From Acidaminococcaceae bacterium UBA2453 (GTDB lineage: Bacteria > Bacillota > Negativicutes > Acidaminococcales > Acidaminococcaceae), in assembly GCA_002342505.1 (NCBI GenBank), contig DDQB01000020.1, forward strand, positions 1 to 17,788: DNA of 17,788 nt, read 5' to 3'. The notes beneath the pieces are model-generated. The model was given only the letters and a program-made list of their open reading frames with translations, ran no database searches and had not been told where the DNA came from. Of the stretch, positions 7,037-15,376 are shown piece by piece. The stretch's first letter is position 1. Every line of letters begins with the position of its first letter. The translations under genes were made by a program, and so were the position numbers.

Positions 7037-10000
7037 ATGAATAAAACAGAATGGTGCGAGTCCCGTTTCGGTTCGGAGATGCCGGACTGTCTGCCCCTGC
7101 CCGAGCTGCGGGAGGTAACAGGCGGCCAATGGGAAGAGTTTGTGCTGCCGGCGGAGGACCTGGCGGAAACAAAATACCTGGCGGTTGGTACTCTGTTGCT
7201 GTTAGGGGTGTACGGGGGCATCTGCGAAGCCGGATTCCTGGTATGGGACGCCAACGGTTATCGCCCTCTGCGGCAGGAGTGGCACCCGGATACGAAGCCG
7301 GAGGCCTTGGCAGAAAGTACGGAAGCCATGCTGCGTGAAGGCGCTTCCTTCTCCTGGAAGGACCGGGAAGCACAGGATGTGCTGGGCCTGGAAGAAGGAC
7401 GGGGCATGGCGCTCTCCCTGGCCGGGGAGATCCCCGCGACCAGCCGGGAAGGACTGGCCCTTAGTTTTCGCTGGGCTGCGGAAGGGCTGGCCATCGGTTA
7501 CCACAGCAGCCTGTATACGGAAGCCTTCATCCGGACTATGGCCCTGTCCTGGCGGGAGATACTTCAGAGCCTGACAAGGGCTGCCACGGTAAGCCATGTG
7601 CGCATCACCGCGCCGGAAACGCTGGCGCGGCTGGATCGCTTTAACGAGACGGTCCATCCCTATGACCGCAGTGCTACCATTGTGGAACAGTTCTGGACAC
7701 GGGCTGCTGAATATCCGGATAATACGGCGGTGATTTACGAAGAACGTTCGTATACATACGCCCAGGTAAAAGGACTGGCATCCCGTCTGGCCGGTTTTAT
7801 TTCAGGACAGGGCTTGGGCCGGGGGGATACCGTAGCAGTCTTTATTCCCCGTTCCGAATATATGGTCATCGCCTCTTTGGGCGTTATGCGGGCCGGCTGC
7901 GCTTACGAACCGCTGGATCCCAACTATCCCGATGAGCGCTTATCTTTTATGGTGAAAGATGCCGGCGCGAAGCTGATCATCATCGCCGATGAGTTGCTAC
8001 CCCGACTGGAGAATTTCCAGGAATTTGACGGCACGGTGCTGCGTATTTCGGAAATCCAGTCCCTGGAGCTGCCGGAGGAGGCCTCTTTGGCGAAAATAGC
8101 TCCACCCCTTCCGGACGACCTGTTCATGCTGATCTATACCTCCGGTACCACCGGCGTCCCCAAAGGGGTGCGGCTGCTGCAGAAAAATGTAATGGCCTAC
8201 GCGGCCTGGTACCGCCGTTACTTTTCACCTGCGGCGACGAGCCGCGTGACCTGTTATAACAGCTATGGATTTGACGGCTCCCTGGCGGATATGTATCCGG
8301 CCCTGACCGTAGGGGCCGGCGTGGTTGTGATCCCGGAAGAAAAAAAGCTGGACCTGCCCGCGCTGGCAGAGATTATAAGGAAGCATCATGTCTATATTGC
8401 AGACCTGCCCAGCCAGGTAGGCCGGCAGTTCGCCCTGTCTATGGACTGCCCTGAACTGAAATACATCGTGGTTGGGGGCGAGACCCTGGTGCCTTTCAAA
8501 CCGGTCCACCCCTATATCGTGGCCAATGAATACGGGCCTACGGAGGCGACGGTATCCATCACCTGTTATAGCATGACGGAGTATGAACCGGATATCCCCA
8601 TTGGCACGCCTATGGACAATACGGATATCTATATTGTGGACAATGCCGGCCGCCGTGTTCCTCCCGGAGCCTTGGGCGAGCTGTGGGTCGCCGGGATTCA
8701 GGTAGCGGGCGGCTACCTGAACCGTCCGGAGAAAACGGCGGAAGCCTTTGTGCCCAACCCCTTCTCAGAGAAGTCCGATTATGAAACGGCATACAGGACA
8801 GGGGATATCGCCCGTTATCGTCTTGATGGGAACATTGAATTTGTGGGACGGCGGGACGGCCTGGTGAAGATCCGCGGATTCCGTGTGGAGCTGGCGGAGG
8901 TGGAAGGGGTCGTTCACGATTTCCCTGCCGTGAAGAACGCGGTAGTGGTTGCCTGCGATAACCCGGCGGGAGGCAAGTTCATCGCCGCCTATGTGGTGGC
9001 AGACGAGCCCATTGATCGGGAAGCACTGGCAGCTTTTATAAGGGAAAGGAAACCGCCTTACATGGTACCGGCCGCCGTCGTCCAGCTGGACGCCATCCCC
9101 TGGAACCAGAACGGGAAGCTGAACCGGAAAGCCTTGCCGAAGCCGGAAGTGTATGCGAGCGAAACGCCCTACGTGGCGCCGAAGAACCCGACGGAAGAGC
9201 TGCTGGCCAAAGGCTTTGCCGCGGCTCTGGGCATGGAACGCGTCAGCGCGGAAGAGGATTTCTTTGAGGCTGGCGGTGACAGCCTCAGCGTGGTTCGACT
9301 CCTTGCGGAATGCCGCGACCTGAAGCTGAACTTTAATTTAGTGTACGAAGGAAAAACCCCCGCGGGCATTGCAAAGCTGCTGGCCCTCCGGGAAGATAAA
9401 AGCGCATTGAAGACTATCAGGCGGGATACCCACTTCTTTGGCCCGCTGCAGGAACTGCATTACGAATGGGGCAACGAGCTGGAAGAAGGTTACGGCCTTC
9501 ACTGCGACGCTACCGTTTACCTTGCGCCGGAAACGGACATGGAGCGGCTGGCCGCAGCTATTGAAACCGTACTGCAGGTCCATCCTGCCGTGGACGCAAG
9601 GCTGACGGCCTCCGGTGACGGAACGCTTCGCTGGAAGAGTGGCGACCTTGCTAACCTGAAACCGGCAGTGGAAGAAGTGACGCGGCAGGATTACGAAAAG
9701 CTGAAGCCGAAGCTGCGGCAACCTATGAACAAACCGGAGACGCGAATGTTCTCCATGCGCCTGTTTGCAATCAGGGAAGCGAACGGAACCACAAGCAAAG
9801 AATTTTACTTTGATTTTCTGCATCCCATCATCGACGGGGATTCCATTACTATTTTCCTGGAAGATGTAGACGCGGCGTACCGGGGCGAAGCACTGCAACC
9901 AGAAGAGTACAGCATCTTAGATTACTATGATGATATCGAGGATGCGCTCAATACTCCGGAATATGAGAAAGAACAGAAGTGGAATGAAGAGTTCATCCGA

Positions 10001-10669
10001 TCCTTTACGGAACATGCCGGGGAATTGCCGGGGGATCTGGACCCGAAAGAGGAAAACAAAACCGTTGACAAGACGGTTCCGCTGCATGTGGATCTGGCGG
10101 CGGTAGATGCTTTCACCAAAGTCCAGGGAGTTACCGACGGTTCTATCCTGGCCGCGGCTTTCGGTCTGCTCCAGAGTCTTGCTAACGGGGAAAAGGCGTC
10201 TGCGGTCCTCACTATTTATAACGGCCGGGACGATATCCGGTATGAGCGGACGCTGGGCGCTATTTACCGGCATTATCCCCTGTGCGTTCGTTGGAAAGAG
10301 GATATGACGGCTGCGCAGTTTGTGAAAGAGACCCAGGAAAATGTGTTGCTGTGCCGTCGGCACGCACTGTACGAAGGGGATGCTGTGCCGTTGATCGCCG
10401 CGTTCTCATATCAGGGGGAAGACATTGACGGTGAATTTGATTTCTGCGGCGGAAAGGCTCGTTACGAGGAAGTTGAAGATTTTGAAGAAGAAGTGTTTGA
10501 ATTCTTCCTCCATCGCCGCAAAGATGATTTCTATGTGAATCTCACCTACAACACGCTGGAATACAGCGAAACGTTCATCGACCGATTCCTGAAAAACTAT
10601 GCACTGGTCCTGCATGGGCTGGCAGCCGGCGAAAATGTAGGGGACATTGTAAAGAAACTTGACTGTTAA
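7037..10669 (+). CDS. Nonribosomal peptide synthetase, partial C-A-PCP-C, 1210 aa
   Basis: Activates one amino acid, loads it on its carrier domain and offers it for condensation. Residues about 40-200 resemble only the C-terminal lobe of a condensation domain (ending LAIGYHSSLYTEAFIRTM) with no HHxxxDG. The adenylation domain (about 215-695) has all core motifs: A2 RAGCAYEPLDPNYP, A3 LIYTSGTTGVPKG (365-377), A4 FDGS (D413), A5 NEYGPTE, A6 GELWVAG, A7 YRTGDI, A8 GRRDGLVKIRGFRVEL, A10 NQNGKLNRKAL with K694. The PCP has FFEAGGDSL with the phosphopantetheine Ser at 749. A second condensation-type domain (about 795-1205) ends the protein; its motif reads LHPIIDG with His 929 kept. There is no thioesterase, reductase or epimerase domain. 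The specificity code, aligned by eye to GrsA, is about D-G-A-Q-V-G-E-V-S-K, from which I cannot name a substrate. An AAAGGG-type site precedes the start. A phosphopantetheinyl transferase must come from elsewhere. Confidence 0.93.
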   Translation: MNKTEWCESRFGSEMPDCLPLPELREVTGGQWEEFVLPAEDLAETKYLAVGTLLLLGVYGGICEAGFLVWDANGYRPLRQEWHPDTKPEALAESTEAMLREGASFSWKDREAQDVLGLEEGRGMALSLAGEIPATSREGLALSFRWAAEGLAIGYHSSLYTEAFIRTMALSWREILQSLTRAATVSHVRITAPETLARLDRFNETVHPYDRSATIVEQFWTRAAEYPDNTAVIYEERSYTYAQVKGLASRLAGFISGQGLGRGDTVAVFIPRSEYMVIASLGVMRAGCAYEPLDPNYPDERLSFMVKDAGAKLIIIADELLPRLENFQEFDGTVLRISEIQSLELPEEASLAKIAPPLPDDLFMLIYTSGTTGVPKGVRLLQKNVMAYAAWYRRYFSPAATSRVTCYNSYGFDGSLADMYPALTVGAGVVVIPEEKKLDLPALAEIIRKHHVYIADLPSQVGRQFALSMDCPELKYIVVGGETLVPFKPVHPYIVANEYGPTEATVSITCYSMTEYEPDIPIGTPMDNTDIYIVDNAGRRVPPGALGELWVAGIQVAGGYLNRPEKTAEAFVPNPFSEKSDYETAYRTGDIARYRLDGNIEFVGRRDGLVKIRGFRVELAEVEGVVHDFPAVKNAVVVACDNPAGGKFIAAYVVADEPIDREALAAFIRERKPPYMVPAAVVQLDAIPWNQNGKLNRKALPKPEVYASETPYVAPKNPTEELLAKGFAAALGMERVSAEEDFFEAGGDSLSVVRLLAECRDLKLNFNLVYEGKTPAGIAKLLALREDKSALKTIRRDTHFFGPLQELHYEWGNELEEGYGLHCDATVYLAPETDMERLAAAIETVLQVHPAVDARLTASGDGTLRWKSGDLANLKPAVEEVTRQDYEKLKPKLRQPMNKPETRMFSMRLFAIREANGTTSKEFYFDFLHPIIDGDSITIFLEDVDAAYRGEALQPEEYSILDYYDDIEDALNTPEYEKEQKWNEEFIRSFTEHAGELPGDLDPKEENKTVDKTVPLHVDLAAVDAFTKVQGVTDGSILAAAFGLLQSLANGEKASAVLTIYNGRDDIRYERTLGAIYRHYPLCVRWKEDMTAAQFVKETQENVLLCRRHALYEGDAVPLIAAFSYQGEDIDGEFDFCGGKARYEEVEDFEEEVFEFFLHRRKDDFYVNLTYNTLEYSETFIDRFLKNYALVLHGLAAGENVGDIVKKLDC

Positions 10670-10695
10670 TTGATTCTGGAAAAGAGGGATATTCC

Positions 10696-12459
10696 TTGGA
10701 TAAGGCAGTGGATTATGCCTATTTTACCCGTAAGATGTTTACACGCGCGGTACTGCCGGCTCCTTTCGCGGCCATCGGCCTGGCTTTGGCGGAAATCGGC
10801 GATACGATCCTGGTCGGGCACGGCATCGGTATGGACGGTCTTGCTGCGATTGGGTTTATCTCTCCGTTGTTTCTGCTGGCGACTTTCTTCGTGTTCGGTC
10901 TTTCCATGGGAGGCGCCATTGTTTACAGCAACCTGATGCACGAAGGGAAAAAGGAAAACGCGCTGCGTATTTTTAATTTCTTCGTGCGTCTCGCCGTCCT
11001 GGTAGGGTTTGCCATTGCGGCGGGGGGGATCTGCTTTGAGGATCAGGTCCTTTATTGTCTGGGGACTACTCCGGAGGACGGCGCGGTATATACGATGGCG
11101 AAGAGCTATCTGTTTTATATTTTGCTGGGGATCCCGTTTGAAATTTTAATGGAAGTGCTTACGGCGTATATGCGCAATGATGATGCGGATACGTTGTCCA
11201 CATCGATACAGACAGCCAGCGGGGTAGTGAACCTGATCATCAGTTACCTTCTGTTGTTTCATTCGGACTGGGGTATCGCAGGTTGTAGCTTTGGTTTCTT
11301 CTTTTCCAACGCTGCGGCTGTTCTTATATCCCTGGGGTACATTATGTTGCGCAAGGACGGGAACCTGAGCCTGCAGCGTCATGTCTGCACCTTTAAAGAA
11401 GCTGTCAAACCCCTGCGCCTGGGTTTTGCTACTTCCTTTGAGTATGTATTTGACGCTGTGTTCTCCCTGGTGGCTATCCATATGCTGGCCGATATGTCCG
11501 GGACAGAAGGGGTAGCAGTGTTCAGTATTATTGAAAACTTATCGGTACTCTTTATCTTCCTGTTCGAGTTTATCGGAAAAACATCCCAGCCTTTGTTCTC
11601 CACTTTCTTTGCAGAATGTAATACTGCGGAGCTGCACCGGGTATTCCGTTATGCGCTGCTGTATTCCTTTGTGTGGGGCGTGCTGGGAACGGCGCTGGTA
11701 GTAGCGTATCCGCAGATCCTGGACCTGCTGTTCGGTCTGGAAGACGTATCGGATGCAGGTATGGCTTATTACGCCGCGCGGATCTTCTGCATCGGGACCA
11801 TTTTTATGGGAGTGGCGCTGTTGCTGCAGAACTATCTGCAGTCGGAAGAAGATGAAACAGGCGCCTTTTTGGTGGTGTTCATGCGGCGTCTGGGAGCCAG
11901 CCTTCCATTAGCTTTTTTGCTGTCGCAATACGGTTTTTATTTGTTCTGGCTTGTCTATCCGCTGGCGGAAATTGTTACCCTGATCGTCCTGTATTTCTAT
12001 AAACGGCGTAAAGGCGAGAGGCGTACGGTAGCTCCCGAGCGGATCTACAATGCTTCGTTCCTGGGCAGGGTGGATGATGTGGCTTCTCAGCTGGATGCCG
12101 TAGAAGAGTTTGCCGTATCCTGGGGCGCCGATGACCGGACCTGTTACACCCTGCGGCTGGCTATGGAGGAGATCTGCGGCGTGATGAATGAACGGGCCGG
12201 CAGCCGGAAAGATGATGAACCGGTGCTGACGCAGCTTACATTGATTGCCGAGGCAGACGGAACGTTCAAGCTTCATCTTCGGGATAATGCGAAGGAACTG
12301 GATCCGTTCCAGCTTTCGCAGGAAAAACTGAAAGAACTGCCGGAACGGGATGAAGAAGTGGACGTGCGGGCGCTCAGTCTTTACGCGGTAAAGAGTCATG
12401 CCCGCCAGTATCTGTACCGCAGTTATCATGGGTTTAATACGATTACGATTACGGTGTAA
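10696..12459 (+). CDS. MATE-family exporter fused to a degenerate RsbW-like HATPase domain, 587 aa
   Basis: Residues 1 to about 435 form a MATE-type multidrug/metabolite antiporter with about 12 membrane segments, including the early LALAEIGDTILVGHGIGMDGLAAI region typical of the family. Residues about 447-587 form a cytoplasmic domain like the HATPase of anti-sigma kinases: VDDVASQLDAVEEF, LRLAMEEIC, HLRDNAKELDP, RALSLYAVK and a closing YRSYHGFNTITI strand that matches the RsbW-like C-terminus. Key ATP-site features are altered: the N-box Asn position reads Val (about V496), the G1 loop reads DNA (530-532) not DxG, and the GLGL loop reads ALSL (559-562). ATP binding is doubtful. The start is a TTG, chosen for AGAGGG seven bases upstream and no in-frame ATG before codon 14; it lies 26 bases after the NRPS stop. 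Probable role: export of the NRPS product, with the extra domain contacting the STAS-C protein (inference). Confidence 0.85.
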   Translation: MDKAVDYAYFTRKMFTRAVLPAPFAAIGLALAEIGDTILVGHGIGMDGLAAIGFISPLFLLATFFVFGLSMGGAIVYSNLMHEGKKENALRIFNFFVRLAVLVGFAIAAGGICFEDQVLYCLGTTPEDGAVYTMAKSYLFYILLGIPFEILMEVLTAYMRNDDADTLSTSIQTASGVVNLIISYLLLFHSDWGIAGCSFGFFFSNAAAVLISLGYIMLRKDGNLSLQRHVCTFKEAVKPLRLGFATSFEYVFDAVFSLVAIHMLADMSGTEGVAVFSIIENLSVLFIFLFEFIGKTSQPLFSTFFAECNTAELHRVFRYALLYSFVWGVLGTALVVAYPQILDLLFGLEDVSDAGMAYYAARIFCIGTIFMGVALLLQNYLQSEEDETGAFLVVFMRRLGASLPLAFLLSQYGFYLFWLVYPLAEIVTLIVLYFYKRRKGERRTVAPERIYNASFLGRVDDVASQLDAVEEFAVSWGADDRTCYTLRLAMEEICGVMNERAGSRKDDEPVLTQLTLIAEADGTFKLHLRDNAKELDPFQLSQEKLKELPERDEEVDVRALSLYAVKSHARQYLYRSYHGFNTITITV

Positions 12460-12491
12460 GGAATACGGCTCTGTGACTTACTTTGTGAAAA

Positions 12492-12527
12492 AATCCGGTT
12501 AGTTTACTAACCGGATTAAACTTTTTT
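12492..12527. terminator. Bidirectional intrinsic terminator
   Basis: Perfect 11-bp stem AATCCGGTTAG/CTAACCGGATT around a TTTA loop, with a T-run (12522-12527) on the plus side and an A-run (12488-12493) that becomes a T-run on the minus strand. It ends the NRPS-exporter operon and the convergent lysR gene, whose stop codon overlaps the T-run. Confidence 0.9.
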
Positions 12528-13446
12528 ATGCCCGTTTTTGCAACGCGTTTTGTATAAACGCATTCAGCACGCTCCAGCGGTGTTTCTCTTTTCGGCAGCC
12601 AAAGGAAATGGTAAAACGGAACTGGGGAAGGCGATATTGTTTCATCCTGGTCAGCTGTTCTTCGGTAAGTGTATTGTGCGCCAGGATTTCCGGACAGAGC
12701 AGGATGCCATTGCCTAATGAACAAAGGCGGAGCAGGGTCTCCATGTTTCCGGATTCGGCTTTCACGATCGGGACGATGTCGTTTTCTGCAAAAAAGCGCC
12801 AGATAATGCTTCCGACAATCGTATCTTTACTGTTTGTCAGGAGGGGGACAGCGCCAATTATTGTCCGCAGTTCTTTGTAAGTCAGGGCATCTTTATTGCG
12901 CAATGCTTCCGGGATAGCGGTGCGTTCCAACAGTCTGGCGGCAGCCAGCAGGATCAGTTCTTCCTCATAAAAGGGAATACGTTCGATGCCGGGCAGGCTT
13001 TTTGGGAAATTGGCAATCGCCAGATCGATTTCCCCGTTCAGCAGCTTTTCCTGCAGAACCTGGTTGGAAGCTTCCGTAAGCTGGAAACGTACCCGCGGAT
13101 GTTCTTTCTGAAACGAAGTGATGAGGTCCGGAAGCAGGATGCGTTCCCTGGCTGGCGCGGTCCCGATGCGCAGTTCGCCGGCTTTGTTGCAGGCGGCATC
13201 GTTGAGTTCGTTTTTCAGAGAGCGCATATTTTGCTGGAAGCCCTCTGCATAACGCAGGAAAATTGTTCCTGCATAAGTCAGTTCCAGCGGCACATGGCGA
13301 ACAAAAAGAGGCGAACCGGTTTCTTTTTCCAGCGCTGCGATGTGCGCGCTTAATGTCTGCTGGGTTACGTGCAATTTTTCCGCTGCACGTGTGAAGTTCC
13401 GTTCTTTGGCCAGCATCAGGAAATAATCCATGCTTAAAAAGTTCAT
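12526..13446 (-). CDS. LysR-family transcriptional regulator, 306 aa
   Basis: Typical LysR protein. The N-terminal winged helix-turn-helix (about residues 1-60; NFTRAAEKLHVTQQTLSAHIAALEKETG) is followed by a PBP-like effector domain (about 90-300) of normal length. I choose the ATG at 13444-13446, where the family domain begins, with a GGAAGG site about 11 bases upstream. The frame is open 17 codons further up to 13497. It is divergent from the DASS transporter gene with 278 bases between them, the classic arrangement for a LysR protein controlling its neighbour, so it probably responds to the transported or catabolised acid. The ligand cannot be read from the sequence. Confidence 0.92.
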   Translation of the reverse strand: MNFLSMDYFLMLAKERNFTRAAEKLHVTQQTLSAHIAALEKETGSPLFVRHVPLELTYAGTIFLRYAEGFQQNMRSLKNELNDAACNKAGELRIGTAPARERILLPDLITSFQKEHPRVRFQLTEASNQVLQEKLLNGEIDLAIANFPKSLPGIERIPFYEEELILLAAARLLERTAIPEALRNKDALTYKELRTIIGAVPLLTNSKDTIVGSIIWRFFAENDIVPIVKAESGNMETLLRLCSLGNGILLCPEILAHNTLTEEQLTRMKQYRLPQFRFTISFGCRKEKHRWSVLNAFIQNALQKRA

Positions 13447-13537
13447 TGCCGTATGATCCTTCCTTTCGTTTTTGATATTATTGTGTTTGCGTTTCAACCA
13501 ATTGTCAGGTGTTTAAAAATCTGTAGCTCATCCATGG

Positions 13538-13569
13538 TTTATATTACAGTAATTCTTTTGTAATATAAA
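13538..13569. promoter_or_regulatory. Inverted repeat, probable LysR operator
   Basis: Perfect 10-bp arms TTTATATTAC and GTAATATAAA separated by 12 bases. A smaller palindrome, ATTAC-A-GTAAT (13543-13553), shares the left arm. It lies in the divergent lysR-transporter region, about 15 bases upstream of the transporter -35, where LysR recognition sites usually sit. Binding by the adjacent LysR protein is an inference. Confidence 0.65.
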
Positions 13570-13583
13570 CAAAATATAACAGT

Positions 13584-13612
13584 TTTTCATATATAATGCA
13601 ACTGGTTATAAT
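13584..13612 (+). promoter_or_regulatory. Promoter of the DASS transporter gene
   Basis: A perfect -10 TATAAT (13607-13612) follows a 17-base spacer and a weak -35 TTTTCA (13584-13589, four of six). The poor -35 next to the inverted repeat suggests activator dependence. The leader to the start codon is about 105 bases. I could not settle a lysR promoter on the other strand. Confidence 0.6.
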
Positions 13613-13724
13613 AGACAGCAGAACAGCACAAACGACAGAGAAGGAATTGATACTGTGTATAGGATCGGTAACTTTTCTGCAAGCTGTTTTTCACAGAACA
13701 ATATAAAGTTTGGAGTGAACAGTC

Positions 13725-15134
13725 ATGGGAAAATATCAGTGGATCAAGCTGGCGGCAGGGCCCGCGGCCTTTGTGTTTGCAATACTGCTGCTGCAGGAAA
13801 GTTTTGGCTTTAAAGGGGCGGCGGCTGTGGCGACGGTACTGTGGATGGCATTGTGGTGGATTTTACGTCCGGTTTCCATTGCGGTCACGTCGCTTCTTCC
13901 AATTGTGATCAATGCGTTGTTCGGGCTGATTCCCAACGCGCAGGTAATCAGTCAGTATTTTTCGGAGATCTGCATCCTGTTACTGGGATCGGACCTGATC
14001 TGCATGACCTGGTCGGCCACTGGGTTGGATAAGCGGATTTCTGTCAAGACACTGTGTTTTATCGGCACTTCTGTAAAACAGCAGATATTGGTGTGGACCG
14101 GGGCATCGGTCTTTCTTTCCGTGTTCCTGCCCAATGTAATTGTAGCGGAAATTTTCTGCCCCATTGCGGTGGCCATGCTGAAATTTACAGGGGAAACAGA
14201 TATTGCCAAAAGCAGTCTGGCTGCGCCGATCCTTCTGTCCATTGCCTGGGGCAGCGGTATCGGAGGATTCGGTTCGCCGATTGGGAGCAGCGCCAATCTG
14301 GTGGCCATCAGCTATCTGGAAAAGATTACAGGACATGAATTTATGTATGTTGACTGGATATTGCGGTTTGTACCTGTTTTGCTGCTGATTTTTCTGTTGA
14401 ACCTTTTGTTTCTGTGGAGCCTTCCGTTGCCGGTGAAGGAACTGCACGGCACAAAAGGGTATTTTAAGCAAATGTATGAATCCTTCGGCCCTATGCGCAA
14501 AGGCGAGAAGATTGGGCTCATCTTGTTTCTTATGGCTACGGGGATGGCTTTCCTTCGTCCGCTGTTTGCTGCGCAGCTTCCGTCACTGAAACCTGCTTAC
14601 TGCTTTTTGCTGTTCGGCCTTCTTATGTTTGTGCTGCATGATGAGAACGGAAACGTGATGTTGCGCTGGGAGTATGCGGAAAGCCACGCCATGTGGGGCA
14701 TGTATTTCCTGTTTGCCAGCGGTATCGCGTTAGGCCGGCTGATCATCCAGACCGGGGCGGTGGACCGACTGACAAAACTGCTCTCTGTCCTTTCGCTGGA
14801 CGGAGGTTTTTTCACAGTGCTGCTGTTTGCCGTACTGACTACGTTAATGGCGGAAATTTCGAGCAATGCGGCGGCGGCCTCTATCGCCATTCCTATTGTT
14901 GCCAATATCTGTAATGGGTTGTCACTGAACCCGGTTCCATATATTCTGGTAACCGTCATTGCCCAAAGCTGCGCCTATGTTTTGCCGGTATCGACCCGGG
15001 CAATTCCCGTTGCCTTTGGTTTGGATACGGGGGTCCTGATCCGGCAGGGGATCCGGCTGACGCTGCTGAATGTGTTGCTGACTGTATGCGTAGGGTACGC
15101 GTGTCTGCAACTGCCCTGGTTCGGACACGTGTAA
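13725..15134 (+). CDS. DASS (SLC13)-type anion:cation symporter, 469 aa
   Basis: Inner-membrane transporter of about 11-12 helices, related to the divalent anion:sodium symporters that import di- and tricarboxylates. The two re-entrant hairpin signatures are recognisable: GGFGSPIGSSANLVAIS (N191) and AEISSNAAAAS (N381). These stand where the family has its paired Ser-Asn-Thr sodium/substrate motifs; both lack the Thr, so substrate or coupling may be unusual. Length is right for the family. The start has GGAG nine bases upstream. It is divergent from the lysR gene and followed 242 bases later by an FAH-family enzyme, suggesting uptake of an organic acid. The exact substrate is unknown. Confidence 0.82.
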   Translation: MGKYQWIKLAAGPAAFVFAILLLQESFGFKGAAAVATVLWMALWWILRPVSIAVTSLLPIVINALFGLIPNAQVISQYFSEICILLLGSDLICMTWSATGLDKRISVKTLCFIGTSVKQQILVWTGASVFLSVFLPNVIVAEIFCPIAVAMLKFTGETDIAKSSLAAPILLSIAWGSGIGGFGSPIGSSANLVAISYLEKITGHEFMYVDWILRFVPVLLLIFLLNLLFLWSLPLPVKELHGTKGYFKQMYESFGPMRKGEKIGLILFLMATGMAFLRPLFAAQLPSLKPAYCFLLFGLLMFVLHDENGNVMLRWEYAESHAMWGMYFLFASGIALGRLIIQTGAVDRLTKLLSVLSLDGGFFTVLLFAVLTTLMAEISSNAAAASIAIPIVANICNGLSLNPVPYILVTVIAQSCAYVLPVSTRAIPVAFGLDTGVLIRQGIRLTLLNVLLTVCVGYACLQLPWFGHV

Positions 15135-15262
15135 GAATGCAAACGGCCTGACCGGATACAGCTGTCATCCCATCGTCATCCAAAAAGTCGCAGGCGTCAT
15201 TTTTGCGAGGAAGCGGCAGGGCAAACAATTTTATATTATCCGTGCAACGAAATCGTTAAACG

Positions 15263-15271
15263 TGTTATAAT
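15263..15271 (+). promoter_or_regulatory. Extended -10 promoter before the FAH-family gene
   Basis: TGT-TATAAT, a perfect extended -10, about 105 bases before the gene. No good -35 is visible at 17 bases. A short inverted repeat, AACGA-AA-TCGTT (15246-15257), lies just upstream and could be an operator. The rest of the gap between the transporter and this gene shows no clear terminator, so readthrough from the transporter is also possible. Confidence 0.5.
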
Positions 15272-15376
15272 AATTTATCACTAAAGCGGGAAGAAACGCT
15301 GATTTAGTTGCTTTCAATCCATCAGCATCCGCTGAAAGAAATGTTCGTATGATTTGTTTGAATGCAGGAGGGGAAT

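Noticed and set aside
7037..10669. Assigning the NRPS as a siderophore synthetase because it neighbours feo
   Set aside because: No catechol, hydroxamate or cyclisation genes are present and the A-domain code gives no such substrate. Proximity alone is not enough.
12497..12512. GGTTAG-TTTA-CTAACC inside the terminator, resembling the iron-box half-sites
   Set aside because: It is the stem of a perfect terminator hairpin between convergent genes with a T-run. The similarity is most likely chance.
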